From Bacillus sp. FJAT-42315 (GTDB lineage Bacteria > Bacillota > Bacilli > Bacillales > Domibacillaceae): a DNA stretch of 64,000 nucleotides. The notes beneath the pieces were generated by a model, which was given only the letters and a program-made list of their open reading frames with translations, ran no database searches and was not told the origin of the DNA. The DNA is taken from the NCBI RefSeq assembly GCF_002797375.1, contig NZ_KZ454941.1, positions 3,485,744 through 3,549,743 on the forward strand. Reading direction: 5' to 3'. Shown piece after piece: positions 25,432 through 33,813 of this stretch (position 1 is its first letter; each line of letters begins with the position of its first letter). A program made the translations under genes and the position numbers.

Positions 25432-26092
25432 TTTCCTTCAACAAGCGGTCATGTAGTTTTGAAAGGAAAAGTAACGCAAGGATCGAACCTACCAATGTTA
25501 AAGACATGTCCCATTGGGCATCCCATTGATCCCCTTGCATGCCTAGAAATCCTTGTGTCACCTTTCCTCCTTTCGCTATTTTAAAAGCCAGCCATTCAAT
25601 GATTTCATACAAAGCGGAAATAGCGAGCACAAGCCCTGTCACGATGGAAAATAGCCAGCCACCTACAGTTAATGACGTTTTTCGCAATAGGATTTCCCTA
25701 ATGACAATAGCAAATAATCCCTTCAAAAAATGACCCAACCGGTCATAGTCGTTTCTTTTTAAATCGAACTGATCTTGAAGCCAATCAAAAAGAGGAACGT
25801 CAGAATATGTATAATGCCCTCCAACAAACATTAGCATCGCTAATATCGCCATGATCGTATAAGAAAGCGTAGTAAAACGAAAACGATGATAGATCGCAAC
25901 GACAACGATCAATCCAATTAATGCAGGAACCACTTCTAATGCCCACGATGAATAACTCGTTGGCTTGATGACAGACCAGATGAAAACAGCGATCACGACC
26001 AAAAGCAAATATAGATGAACTCTACTTTTTTGAGGCAAATGTTTCACTCCAATGCCAGAAATTATTGCTTGTAGTATGTGAAAAAACGTCAT
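25421..26092 (-). CDS. DUF2238 integral membrane protein (YjdF-like)
   Basis: 223 residues with six or seven hydrophobic segments. The loop NDYDRLGHFLKGL, followed by ALYEIIEWLAFK and QGDQWDAQWDMSL, are DUF2238 hallmarks, with conserved Asp, His and Glu at the membrane face. Function unknown. Start uncertain: no good site before ATG 26092, and a downstream GTG at about 26047 is possible. Convergent with and overlapping the ykkD end. Confidence 0.83.
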   Translation of the reverse strand: MTFFHILQAIISGIGVKHLPQKSRVHLYLLLVVIAVFIWSVIKPTSYSSWALEVVPALIGLIVVVAIYHRFRFTTLSYTIMAILAMLMFVGGHYTYSDVPLFDWLQDQFDLKRNDYDRLGHFLKGLFAIVIREILLRKTSLTVGGWLFSIVTGLVLAISALYEIIEWLAFKIAKGGKVTQGFLGMQGDQWDAQWDMSLTLVGSILALLFLSKLHDRLLKEIKR

Positions 26093-26253
26093 TTTTCATT
26101 CGGAATGAAGATCAAAATCCGGCGTATGATCGAAAAAGAAAGAAGGACATCACTCAAGCGAGCAATACCCTTCTTTCTTATTTTACAATCCTAAAATTTG
26201 AAACGGGATAAAAAACAAATCATTCTTCTTTTGTCTATGAATTTAACACTCCT

Positions 26254-27075
26254 TTACCTATTTTTCATAATCGTTCTCTTCGCCTTTTTTACAATGCGTT
26301 TTGTTTCTTTCGCATCTGATACCTTCTCCCATTCATCGCAAACGGAAAGCACCCATTCCGGTTGTGTCTTGCTCGCATCGTTTAGCCAATTGCCAACCGA
26401 ATCTTGCACATATTTCGATTCATCAGATTTCACTTGTTCTAAAATGGGAAGAGCGATTTGCGGTTCGTTTTTTAATTCTCCAATATGTTTGCACCAAACA
26501 CCACGAGGCCGGATCGATTCAACAGCAAATCGGCGAATATTTTCATCGGAGTCGTTCGCCCATTCTTTCAATAGTTTGACGCTGGTCTCAAGTTCCTTCA
26601 CAAGCGACTCCCTAACAGCCATCCACGCAATCTCTCTCACACCAAAATGATGATCAGCAGCAAACTTTCTAATCTTAAATAGTAGCTCTTTAACTCCAAC
26701 ATCCATAGTCGAACCAACTATAAAGGCCGCCCAACACCGAACACTGTCTGATGGATGATCGGCGAGTAAGGAGAACGTTTGATCAGCTGTTTCCCCATCT
26801 ACTTTTTGGAGTATTTCGTGCAAGTTTTCTCCGATCATCCGAATCGCTTTCATACCATTCGTCATATTCGCCACTTCTAATTTGAATAAAAGATCATCCA
26901 AATGCTCTGACAATCCAACTGCAGGCAACACTTTTTTCAATAATACCCTTTGATCTACCGCTAACCATTCGGTCAAATTGACACTTTCAATCTCACCTAA
27001 GTTAAGTAAATTCAGCACCTGCTCTGGAATATTCGCAGCTTTAGTAGCCCCTTTACGACCTATAATAGGTTCCAT
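26254..27075 (-). CDS. DNA alkylation repair protein (AlkC/AlkD-like, YhaZ type)
   Basis: 273 residues from ATG 27075 (GAAGGGGTGA 5-10 bp upstream); an earlier ATG at 27141 lacks a site. Entirely alpha-helical HEAT-like repeats, with SDSVRCWAAFIVGSTMDV, HHFGVREIAWMAVRES and DSDENIRRFAVESIRPRGVW. This pattern fits the HEAT-repeat DNA glycosylases that excise N3/N7-alkylated purines. The YhaZ group is less studied than AlkD. Monocistronic. Confidence 0.82.
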   Translation of the reverse strand: MEPIIGRKGATKAANIPEQVLNLLNLGEIESVNLTEWLAVDQRVLLKKVLPAVGLSEHLDDLLFKLEVANMTNGMKAIRMIGENLHEILQKVDGETADQTFSLLADHPSDSVRCWAAFIVGSTMDVGVKELLFKIRKFAADHHFGVREIAWMAVRESLVKELETSVKLLKEWANDSDENIRRFAVESIRPRGVWCKHIGELKNEPQIALPILEQVKSDESKYVQDSVGNWLNDASKTQPEWVLSVCDEWEKVSDAKETKRIVKKAKRTIMKNR

Positions 27076-27269
27076 ATCATTCACCCCTTCATTATCCCAA
27101 CTTAAACATAGTTTACTATTTTCTATAATATTTCTAATCATTATCTTTTTATAAAAACATTGGTAATTACTATAATAGGGAAGAAAATATAAATGTTCAA
27201 ATAAGAACTAACCTTCTATGAATAAGGAAGATGATGGTATGAGCACAACTATCAATTTAACCTAAAAAA

Positions 27270-27297
27270 ACCCTGTTTGAAATGACTCAAACAGGGT
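27270..27297 (-). terminator. Terminator after the small heme-copper-oxidase-like gene
   Basis: ACCCTGTTTGA (27270-27280) pairs with TCAAACAGGGT (27287-27297), 6-nt loop; on the minus strand followed by TTTTTTT. The rest of 27076-27269 is AT-rich without a gene. Confidence 0.88.
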
Positions 27298-27326
27298 GAA
27301 ATGGCTTATCTCATTTGCGTTTCACT

Positions 27327-27713
27327 TTATTTTTTCTCAATAAAAAATGTCGTAATGACAAACAAAATGAAGCTTATTAATAAAGTAACCCCGCCACCGA
27401 TATAAAATACTAAAGAAATGCCTTTAGATATATTAAACGGCTGAAGAAATGTCATCCACATCCCTATCGTTAAACCAGTGGAGCCAATAATAGCCGTCCA
27501 TGTATGCCATACTGCTAATGTTTTCGCTTTAATTGTAAATACTTGATAATAAACACCCCAAGCAAACAAAGTTAACCAACCGACAACAAGTATATGAGCA
27601 TGAATCGGCCGAAAAGCATACGATCCCGAACCAGCCATATGCGCTCCTAACATTGCTCCGATCACCGCAAAGATAGCTGAAAACCGGATGAGTAATAAGT
27701 TCCTTCCGTTCAT
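27327..27713 (-). CDS. Small four-helix membrane protein resembling a heme-copper oxidase subunit I fragment
   Basis: 128 residues, four membrane helices. Helix 2 begins with FRPIHAHILVVGWLTLFAWGVYY, like the helix of cbb3-type oxidases or nitric oxide reductases that carries a heme-ligating histidine; another His is in AVWHTWTAI. It is a complete gene with its own terminator, not a remnant with flanking oxidase sequence. Many Bacillus genomes have such stand-alone short proteins of unknown role. Not a full oxidase: no CuB ligands. Confidence 0.72.
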   Translation of the reverse strand: MNGRNLLLIRFSAIFAVIGAMLGAHMAGSGSYAFRPIHAHILVVGWLTLFAWGVYYQVFTIKAKTLAVWHTWTAIIGSTGLTIGMWMTFLQPFNISKGISLVFYIGGGVTLLISFILFVITTFFIEKK

Positions 27714-27838
27714 AAGTATCCTCTCCTACAATTATTTTCTACTAATATTGTAGGGAATGAAAATGAACAGAAGATGAATGCGATGTTACAATTTATCTTT
27801 TCGATTAGGGAAACCCTAGTTCTTTTCTTCTTTTATTA

Positions 27839-28951
27839 TCAAACATCATTGTATGTCCCGTAATTAACAGCACATGAGCGACTAATAAAAAACTGGTCAT
27901 TCGTTCCTTTTCGCTGTAAATAGAGAGTATTCGCTTGATTGGTTAATTCATATAACTGATCTAAATGGTAAACTCCGGTCGGAAGATGACTACTATATAA
28001 AGAAGATCCTACAGCAGCAGCCACTTGAGCTGTGATCAATGACTCGTTTTCTCCGTGTAAAGATAAACCAACTCGTTTCTTTTCTCCCTCTTTAAAGCCA
28101 TATGCATCCACTTTTACTGCGTATTGTGCCGTTCCTATTCTTAATGAACTTAGCAACTTAACCATCGAGGAACGCACAGCTTTTTTCTCAAGAAAACGAC
28201 TCACTCCCATTCTGCGTAATAAAGCCATCGAAGCAGTCATCCAATGAGAATCAAAGCATAAACGTGTAGCTACCGTCGGGACATGCAAAGTACGGGGAAG
28301 AGTTTGCTGATCAGAGAAAGGAAAGCGGTATGCTACATGCTTGCCCAAACTTGAACCAAAATCAGTTAGTTGCCTATCTGTAAAACTATCAACAGCGACT
28401 AATTGATTATTTTGCATCACTTCAAAACCACTGTTCACTTGATCTATCGTCCACTCTATAGCCGCTTTCCCGTGGCTATCTCCTAAGCCTAGCATAATAG
28501 CAATATCGATACGATCCGTCTGATCGAACACCAACTTCGCCTGTTGCGCTAGTAAATTTGTCAAACCAGGGGCTAGCCCAACACTTAGTACCCCCGTTGC
28601 CTCACAAGACTCCGCATTCAGCTTTTCCAACTGAGATAAAAACGAACCCTTTGCAGAAATATCCACATAATGAGTGCCGTTCATCAAACATTTTCTAGCG
28701 AACGTCGGACTTTCCTGATCAATGCACATAATGACTAATTTTGTCCGCTCAAGCCACTGCCAATCAACTGACTCATCTGTCGTTAGCTGTTGAGGCTTCA
28801 CCTTTCCATTCATCGTTTGGCAAAAGCGCTCCGCCTGCTCTAGTCGTCTCCCTGCTGCATAGACACGACCTGGATAAACCTCCCCTAACATCTTACATAT
28901 TTGTCCTCCCACATGACCGTATCCACCAACAACTACAATATCTTTTTTCAT
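27839..28951 (-). CDS. Saccharopine dehydrogenase-like NAD(P)-binding protein
   Basis: 370 residues. N-terminal Rossmann fold with VVVGGYGHVGGQI (5-17), followed by the saccharopine-dehydrogenase type segment GTHYVDISAKGSFL and GLAPGLTNLLA. The C-terminal part is a dimerisation/substrate domain. Overlaps the methyltransferase gene by 4 bp. No lysine-pathway genes lie nearby. The pair has a Fur-like box upstream and a divergent LuxR-type regulator, so it more likely builds or modifies a metal- or iron-related small molecule than lysine. Substrate unknown. Confidence 0.82.
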   Translation of the reverse strand: MKKDIVVVGGYGHVGGQICKMLGEVYPGRVYAAGRRLEQAERFCQTMNGKVKPQQLTTDESVDWQWLERTKLVIMCIDQESPTFARKCLMNGTHYVDISAKGSFLSQLEKLNAESCEATGVLSVGLAPGLTNLLAQQAKLVFDQTDRIDIAIMLGLGDSHGKAAIEWTIDQVNSGFEVMQNNQLVAVDSFTDRQLTDFGSSLGKHVAYRFPFSDQQTLPRTLHVPTVATRLCFDSHWMTASMALLRRMGVSRFLEKKAVRSSMVKLLSSLRIGTAQYAVKVDAYGFKEGEKKRVGLSLHGENESLITAQVAAAVGSSLYSSHLPTGVYHLDQLYELTNQANTLYLQRKGTNDQFFISRSCAVNYGTYNDV

Positions 28952-29658
28952 CGTTTGTCGTTGTCACCACCTTTAATAGCAAACCAACCGTCAATTAAAT
29001 ACGCACTAAAAAATCGGGTGACATTCATAAAACCAGCTCCATCAATTAAATCCTCCATTTCAGACGATGGAATCGGATGAGTCGTTTCACCCATCGAAGC
29101 GGCAAACCGCTCCCATTCCTGCTCAGGTATACCATTCGCCAACATATGACGTTTCCAAGCTTGCATTTGCCACTCAAAAGCTTGCGATCTCGAATCTCCG
29201 TTAATCGATGCGATAAAAAACGGTGCGCCTACTTCCAATCGGTCAGCAATATCTTTTAAAAGAAGACGCTTTTTTTCCATATCGAGAAAATGTAAAACGA
29301 GCATACATGTAGCAGCCGTATAACATTGATCTAGCTGATCCACTTCTCCTTCCACTAATTCCACTTGTAGCTCCATTCCAGATAAATTCACTCTTTTTTG
29401 TGCCACATCTAGCATTTTCGCTGATGGGTCCACACCCGTAAATGCCCAATCGGGATGGCGTTCACCAAGCGTCACAAGCTCTTGTCCCCCTCCAGCACCA
29501 ACAACGAGAACGCTCGCTTGTTGATTCGTAAACTGAACAGCAAGCAAACGCTCCATCATATCATATAGCAACTCATAGCTAGGAATTTTCAGCGTGATCT
29601 TTTCTTGATACGTATAGACATCTGAGTGATTCCAGTTTAAGTTATTGAATTCTGACAT
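28948..29658 (-). CDS. Class I SAM-dependent methyltransferase
   Basis: 236 residues. Motif I VLVVGAGGGQE (about 48-58), acidic residue in TGVDPSAKML, motif IV region AATCMLVLHFLD, then LEVGAPFFIASI. These fit a small-molecule methyltransferase with a C-terminal cap. Overlaps the saccharopine-dehydrogenase-like gene. It is not a nicotianamine-synthase-type enzyme by motif, so comparison with staphylopine CntL is only by operon analogy. A Fur-like box lies 37-51 bp upstream. Confidence 0.85.
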   Translation of the reverse strand: MSEFNNLNWNHSDVYTYQEKITLKIPSYELLYDMMERLLAVQFTNQQASVLVVGAGGGQELVTLGERHPDWAFTGVDPSAKMLDVAQKRVNLSGMELQVELVEGEVDQLDQCYTAATCMLVLHFLDMEKKRLLLKDIADRLEVGAPFFIASINGDSRSQAFEWQMQAWKRHMLANGIPEQEWERFAASMGETTHPIPSSEMEDLIDGAGFMNVTRFFSAYLIDGWFAIKGGDNDKR

Positions 29659-29694
29659 CTCTTTTCAACTCCCCATCTTTTTTGTAAAATTAAT

Positions 29695-29709
29695 TAATAA
29701 TTATTCTCA
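29695..29709. promoter_or_regulatory. Fur-like box between the methyltransferase and LuxR-type genes
   Basis: Reverse complement TGAGAAT-A-ATTATTA matches 12 of 14 positions of the 7-1-7 motif. An adjacent near-palindrome TCTCAATTATAATGAGA (29705-29721) could be an overlapping second site. Position suits control of both divergent units. Confidence 0.5.
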
Positions 29710-29790
29710 ATTATAATGAGATAGTTGAAAAATCCTATCCCATAAATATGGGGTTTTACTACTTTAAAAGAAACGACAAGGAGGATCGTT

Positions 29791-30840
29791 ATGAATAACA
29801 TCGTTCAGCGGTTCATCAAACTAGAGCACACATCCCTAACCTCTCAATGCTATCGAGAAGCAGTGGTCACAGAACTACGAAAAGTGATTCCTTTCTCCGC
29901 CTCTTGTTGTACAATGGTCGATCCAAATACACGGCTATCTATAGGAGCCATCACAGAGGACAACGTTGAGAAGATCCATCCACTCATATTTAAATATGAA
30001 TTCTCACAAAATGACTTCAATCATTACGACGAGTTAGTGCAATCACAAACAACCGTTGCCATCTTAAGCGAAGCAACGGAAGGACAGCTTGAACGAAGTC
30101 ATCGTTATCGGATGATTTTGCAGCCTGCTGGATTTCGCGATGAACTGCGTGCTGCACTAATGAGCGAAGGGAAATGCTGGGGATACTTAACACTATTTCG
30201 AGGAGAACAGCAGCCTCTTTTTGCTAAAGAGGATCGCAGCTTACTATCGACGATCACTCCTTTAATAGGTCGCGCCTTACGCCAATACCGGCTAGAGCTT
30301 TCACACAAAGAAGCCAACCATCAAGTTCAGAGAAATGGGATTCTAATATTATCCGATGACCTTCACCCTTTATCATGTGATGTCATTGCAGAAGATTGGC
30401 TAGCGGTCCTGCGTCACTTAGAGAAAATAGATGATAAAACACTGCCAAGGCCGATACGAGCTATCTGCTCCCGCGCTTTGGAGGAGGTAGAGACAGAAAC
30501 TGCTCAAGTCTTTTTGTCGATCCCTGGTCATCCTTACTTATTGATCCGAGCAAGTTGTCTTCATCACTTTGATCAATCAAAACAAATTGCTGTTTCCTTT
30601 GAGCCTGCCTCTCCCTCTGATATCCTGCCATTCATTGAAGAGGTCTATCATTTATCTCAGCGTGAAAAAGAGATCACCAGCCAAGTGATCCGAGGCTTTT
30701 CTACAAAAGAAATCGCTGCTGCTTTTCACATTTCTGCTTATACCGTTCAAGATCACTTGAAATCGATCTTCTATAAAACAGGTGTGGCGAGTCGAAGAGA
30801 GTTAGTTTGGAAGCTGTTTTCCCAGTATGTTTTGAAGTAA
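29791..30840 (+). CDS. LuxR-type regulator with GAF-like sensor
   Basis: 349 residues. The N-terminal region (about 1-170) resembles a GAF-type sensor (CYREAVVTELRKVIPFSASC, then ALMSEGKCWGYLTLFRGE). A middle linker leads to a LuxR helix-turn-helix at about 285-345: LSQREKEITSQVIRGFSTKEIAAAF and TVQDHLKSIFYKTGVASRREL. No receiver domain, so it responds to a ligand rather than phosphorylation. Divergent from the methyltransferase/dehydrogenase pair, which it probably controls. GGAGG site 7-8 bp before ATG. Confidence 0.85.
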   Translation: MNNIVQRFIKLEHTSLTSQCYREAVVTELRKVIPFSASCCTMVDPNTRLSIGAITEDNVEKIHPLIFKYEFSQNDFNHYDELVQSQTTVAILSEATEGQLERSHRYRMILQPAGFRDELRAALMSEGKCWGYLTLFRGEQQPLFAKEDRSLLSTITPLIGRALRQYRLELSHKEANHQVQRNGILILSDDLHPLSCDVIAEDWLAVLRHLEKIDDKTLPRPIRAICSRALEEVETETAQVFLSIPGHPYLLIRASCLHHFDQSKQIAVSFEPASPSDILPFIEEVYHLSQREKEITSQVIRGFSTKEIAAAFHISAYTVQDHLKSIFYKTGVASRRELVWKLFSQYVLK

Positions 30841-30848
30841 AAATCAAA

Positions 30849-30884
30849 AAAGGCTATTGTCAAATAACTTCAACAATAGCCTTT
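30849..30884. terminator. Bidirectional terminator
   Basis: AAAGGCTATTGT (30849-30860) pairs with ACAATAGCCTTT (30873-30884), 12-nt loop, between convergent genes; flanked by A-rich and T-rich tracts. Confidence 0.85.
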
Positions 30885-30891
30885 CTTTCAA

Positions 30892-31248
30892 TTACTGCCC
30901 CTCTTCTATAACAGCCTGTTCCTTTTCAGCAGGAGTAGAGGCGAAGTTCAATGTCACCACTCCAACAATGATCAACAAGATCGCTGCCACTTTCAGCATA
31001 TTCATTGTTTCTCCAAAATAAAGAATACCGATAATGCTAATAATTGAAATCCCAACACCCGACCAAATCGCATAAGCGACAGATACTTCAATTGTTTTCA
31101 AAGCAAGAGCTAAACAACTAAAGCTTCCTAAGTAAAACACGATCATTAACAGGCTAGGAAGCATCTTTGTTAACCCATGTGATTGTTTCATAGAAATTGT
31201 TCCGATCACTTCGAATACAATTGCTAAAGACAAATACATCCAATGCAT
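30892..31248 (-). CDS. SMR-family multidrug efflux protein
   Basis: 118 residues from ATG 31248, the normal SMR length; the frame stays open to ATG 31320 and the ribosome site is poor, so the start is uncertain. Four helices; Glu in LSLAIVFEVIGTISMKQS (helix 1) and VAYAIWSGVGISIISIIGILYFGE (helix 3) match the EmrE/QacC-type subgroup rather than the Gdx subgroup. A short acidic tail follows helix 4. Presumed homodimeric proton-coupled exporter of cationic compounds. Confidence 0.85.
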   Translation of the reverse strand: MHWMYLSLAIVFEVIGTISMKQSHGLTKMLPSLLMIVFYLGSFSCLALALKTIEVSVAYAIWSGVGISIISIIGILYFGETMNMLKVAAILLIIVGVVTLNFASTPAEKEQAVIEEGQ

Positions 31249-31578
31249 AATAACTACTACTAAAAACATAAACAAAAGTCTATCCTTAAAATGTTCCTGC
31301 TTCCTCATACCCCATTTCACTAAACGAGCATAAAGCTTTTGGATTCTAAAAATGTTTTTATTTATGTTTGCTCTTTTAGCAACAGCTTTTTCACCTCTCT
31401 TTTTTTAATGTTGATATTTTCGTGACAAAGAGCGCTGTTCACGTGTTTATTTCTTTTCTAGCTTTCCCCATATCCTCAGATACTTTCTTCTTATATTTTC
31501 GCAACCCGTATATTCGGCTGATGAAAAAAACTACGAACTCCCTACACCTATTCATAAAAAGACACATAACTAAGGAAA
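31249..31578. other. Gene-poor intergenic stretch
   Basis: About 330 bp between the SMR gene start and the terminator of the phosphatase gene. Short open frames occur on both strands but have no ribosome sites or recognisable products. I see no repeat or RNA element. Confidence 0.6.
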
Positions 31579-31611
31579 AAGTCGCTTCATCTCTATCGGA
31601 TGAAGCGACTT
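31579..31611 (-). terminator. Terminator of the ABC-PHP-HAD operon
   Basis: AAGTCGCTTCATC (31579-31591) pairs perfectly with GATGAAGCGACTT (31599-31611), 7-nt loop; on the minus strand followed by TTTTTCC. It ends the six-gene unit. Confidence 0.88.
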
Positions 31612-31653
31612 CATATCTGATGAAAGGAAAGCATTTATAGTTCATTCGAGGAA

Positions 31654-32370
31654 TCAATGGTAAATAAACTTCCCTTCATTATCTATTAAGTGTTGAATAG
31701 ATTCAAGCACGTGTGAGGTGTATTGCTTCAACGTTGCTTCCGTACCGACGCCTGATAGCACACCGACACCGAAGCGGCCGTGGCGGGAAAATTCCATATC
31801 TGTCGGTGTATCACCGACGTGAATGACCTCTTCACGTTTTAAGTTAAATTGACGGCAAAAGGCATCCATCGCCTCTTCATTTGGCTTCTTCTTATATCGA
31901 TCCGCTGTTGCGATAAAGTTGACATGTTCACTAACACCTAATTTCGATAACGTGAATTCCGTTACATCAAAATTGTCCGCCGTCACAATACCGATAACTA
32001 GTCGATTGTTTTTTAATTGCTGAAAAAGAGCTTGAACATCGCCGATTGCTTTAATTTCATTACTGCTCTTTTGTGCGTGCTCATAGTAGAACATATTCAC
32101 TTTTTCATGGATAATTCGTTGTTCTACACTAAGTTCTGTGGCAATAACATGAGCAATATCGGCAGCTGTTTTACTAGCTAATATACTATGTTCTTCCACC
32201 ACTTCTCCATTCATACCTAGTAAATCAGCAATTTTCTCTACTTTTTGTTGTTTACTATCTTCGACATATTCATCCACTATATTTTCTATTAATTGGTACG
32301 TAGATTGTAACCATAATGTATTAAATTCTATTAACGTACCGTCTTTATCAAATAAAATAGCTTTAATCAT
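31654..32370 (-). CDS. HAD-superfamily phosphatase (phosphoglycolate phosphatase-like)
   Basis: 238 residues from ATG 32370, which overlaps the PHP gene stop by 4 bp. HAD motifs: I ILFDKDGTLIEF (5-16, nucleophile and acid DxD), II GIVTADN, III KKKPNEEAMD with its lysine, and IV HVGDTPTDMEF. The helical cap after motif I makes it a subclass I phosphatase. Last gene of the importer operon, so it probably dephosphorylates the product released by the PHP enzyme. Confidence 0.9.
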   Translation of the reverse strand: MIKAILFDKDGTLIEFNTLWLQSTYQLIENIVDEYVEDSKQQKVEKIADLLGMNGEVVEEHSILASKTAADIAHVIATELSVEQRIIHEKVNMFYYEHAQKSSNEIKAIGDVQALFQQLKNNRLVIGIVTADNFDVTEFTLSKLGVSEHVNFIATADRYKKKPNEEAMDAFCRQFNLKREEVIHVGDTPTDMEFSRHGRFGVGVLSGVGTEATLKQYTSHVLESIQHLIDNEGKFIYH

Positions 32371-33809
32371 TGCTGACTCTCTTTCATACATTGTAGTAAT
32401 TCGCCCCATGTCGTTAGCGTCGGTGTTTTCCGCCCGAAATAAATAGGGTTTGTAAATCCATAAAATGTTCCATCTGCATATCGTACATCTACACGTAGCC
32501 AATGATAGTTTTCTGCGTTATCAAATTGAAACGAATAAGAGGAGGTACTCCCTTGTTCGGTATAAACAACTTCTCCATCAACGACCCATTCAAAATAAAT
32601 CGCTTCATCCGTTTGTACTTGGGCATTCACCGTGCCCATTGTCTCGTTACAATGATCGCCAGCTATGAGGTCTCCTAGATGGAAATCAATAAACTCGCCT
32701 CTAGAAACGACGACATGCCCTTGACGGACTTGGCGCACAATTTCCACTGCTGAAAGTTGTTCACAATACACGAACGTTCCTGGATCACCTATTAAAGATG
32801 GTTTTGTACTTCCTTCATATTTTTCTGTTGGCTTCATATGAGAATCAGAACCACCAATCCCCGTCATACGATAGCCGTCATTTAACAACACATTCCATGC
32901 TTTTAAAGCGAGCTCTGTTGCATACTCGTTATCAGGGTATGTTGGGTCATTGCAAATTTCAATTGAATCAACGGATGATAATGGTGTTTTTTGTAAAAGC
33001 CATTTCCATTCCGTTAAAAACGGATGATTCACCGATATAAGCGCCTCCCCATAGTTTGCATGAATCATATTGTTCATGCCCTCTTCTGACATTAAATCAA
33101 TCATTCTATTAGTAGAAAAAGGAGATTTTTTGGCATCGATAATATTATAATGCCCTAGCGGGGACGTCACTTCCACTCCAGGAATAACTAGAATATCCTC
33201 ATCCGCTAACCAAGAGGTCGGCACGATGTTGTGATCCGTTGCAACGAAGAAATCTAACTTTTGCTGTTTAGCACTTACCATATTTTCTTTACGAGTCATT
33301 TTGCCATCTGAATAAATCGTGTGGGTATGAAAATCTCCCTTATACCAACGATTTTGTTCGTTTACGACTTTAGTTGAATCAAAGGCTTGTAAATCGAATT
33401 CCACTCGCTCCCTACGTTGCCAATGGTCCGCATCGCTTTGCAACACTTCTTGCGCCTCGTTAAATGTAATCGCGCACGTACACCATTCAGTCATTGGCTC
33501 TTGTTCTTCTTTCGCGATGATGGCGATATCTACCGACCACTCTCCTTCATGAATGGGACCGTAAATAGTGTTCGGACTAGAATGATCCGCTTCAACATGA
33601 ATAACTAGCGGTTGGGGGGTAACATTCATATATTGCGCACGTAGTTGTTTTTTTTCATCGTATACCATACACGTTAACCACATGTTCGGCTGTTCCTCTA
33701 TCGTAAACGAGATAGAGGATACACCTGCCGGAACTGTAAATGTTACTTGTTGATTGAGCATCCTACTTTGCATTTCTTGTCGGAAACTAAGCGATATCAT
33801 GTGAGACAA
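32367..33809 (-). CDS. PHP-domain metallohydrolase (CehA/McbA family)
   Basis: 480 residues. An N-terminal beta-rich domain (about 1-150) precedes a PHP domain with metal-ligand motifs GDFHTHTIYSDGK (about 157), FVATDHN (about 188), IPGVEVTSPLGHYN, SVNHPF and GIGGSDSHMK. A C-terminal beta domain follows. No signal peptide, so it acts on imported substrate. CehA/McbA proteins hydrolyse phosphoesters or carbamates. It sits between the sugar-type binding protein gene (4 bp away) and the HAD phosphatase gene (4-bp overlap); phosphodiester cleavage followed by dephosphorylation is the simplest reading. Confidence 0.85.
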   Translation of the reverse strand: MSHMISLSFRQEMQSRMLNQQVTFTVPAGVSSISFTIEEQPNMWLTCMVYDEKKQLRAQYMNVTPQPLVIHVEADHSSPNTIYGPIHEGEWSVDIAIIAKEEQEPMTEWCTCAITFNEAQEVLQSDADHWQRRERVEFDLQAFDSTKVVNEQNRWYKGDFHTHTIYSDGKMTRKENMVSAKQQKLDFFVATDHNIVPTSWLADEDILVIPGVEVTSPLGHYNIIDAKKSPFSTNRMIDLMSEEGMNNMIHANYGEALISVNHPFLTEWKWLLQKTPLSSVDSIEICNDPTYPDNEYATELALKAWNVLLNDGYRMTGIGGSDSHMKPTEKYEGSTKPSLIGDPGTFVYCEQLSAVEIVRQVRQGHVVVSRGEFIDFHLGDLIAGDHCNETMGTVNAQVQTDEAIYFEWVVDGEVVYTEQGSTSSYSFQFDNAENYHWLRVDVRYADGTFYGFTNPIYFGRKTPTLTTWGELLQCMKESQQ

Positions 33810-33813
33810 CTCC

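Noticed and set aside
26198-26650. 150-codon plus-strand frame
   Set aside because: Antisense to the well-supported DNA alkylation repair gene; composition is that of a shadow frame.
27839-28951. Lysine-pathway saccharopine dehydrogenase
   Set aside because: Bacilli make lysine through diaminopimelate, and the neighbours are a methyltransferase and a regulator, so the family name is kept only for the fold.
28948-29658. Staphylopine-type CntL (nicotianamine synthase-like) enzyme
   Set aside because: The sequence has ordinary methyltransferase motifs and no nicotianamine synthase features; no Cnt transporter follows.
31422-31657. Two overlapping short open frames as genes
   Set aside because: They cover the terminator stem at 31579-31611 on opposite strands and lack start signals.
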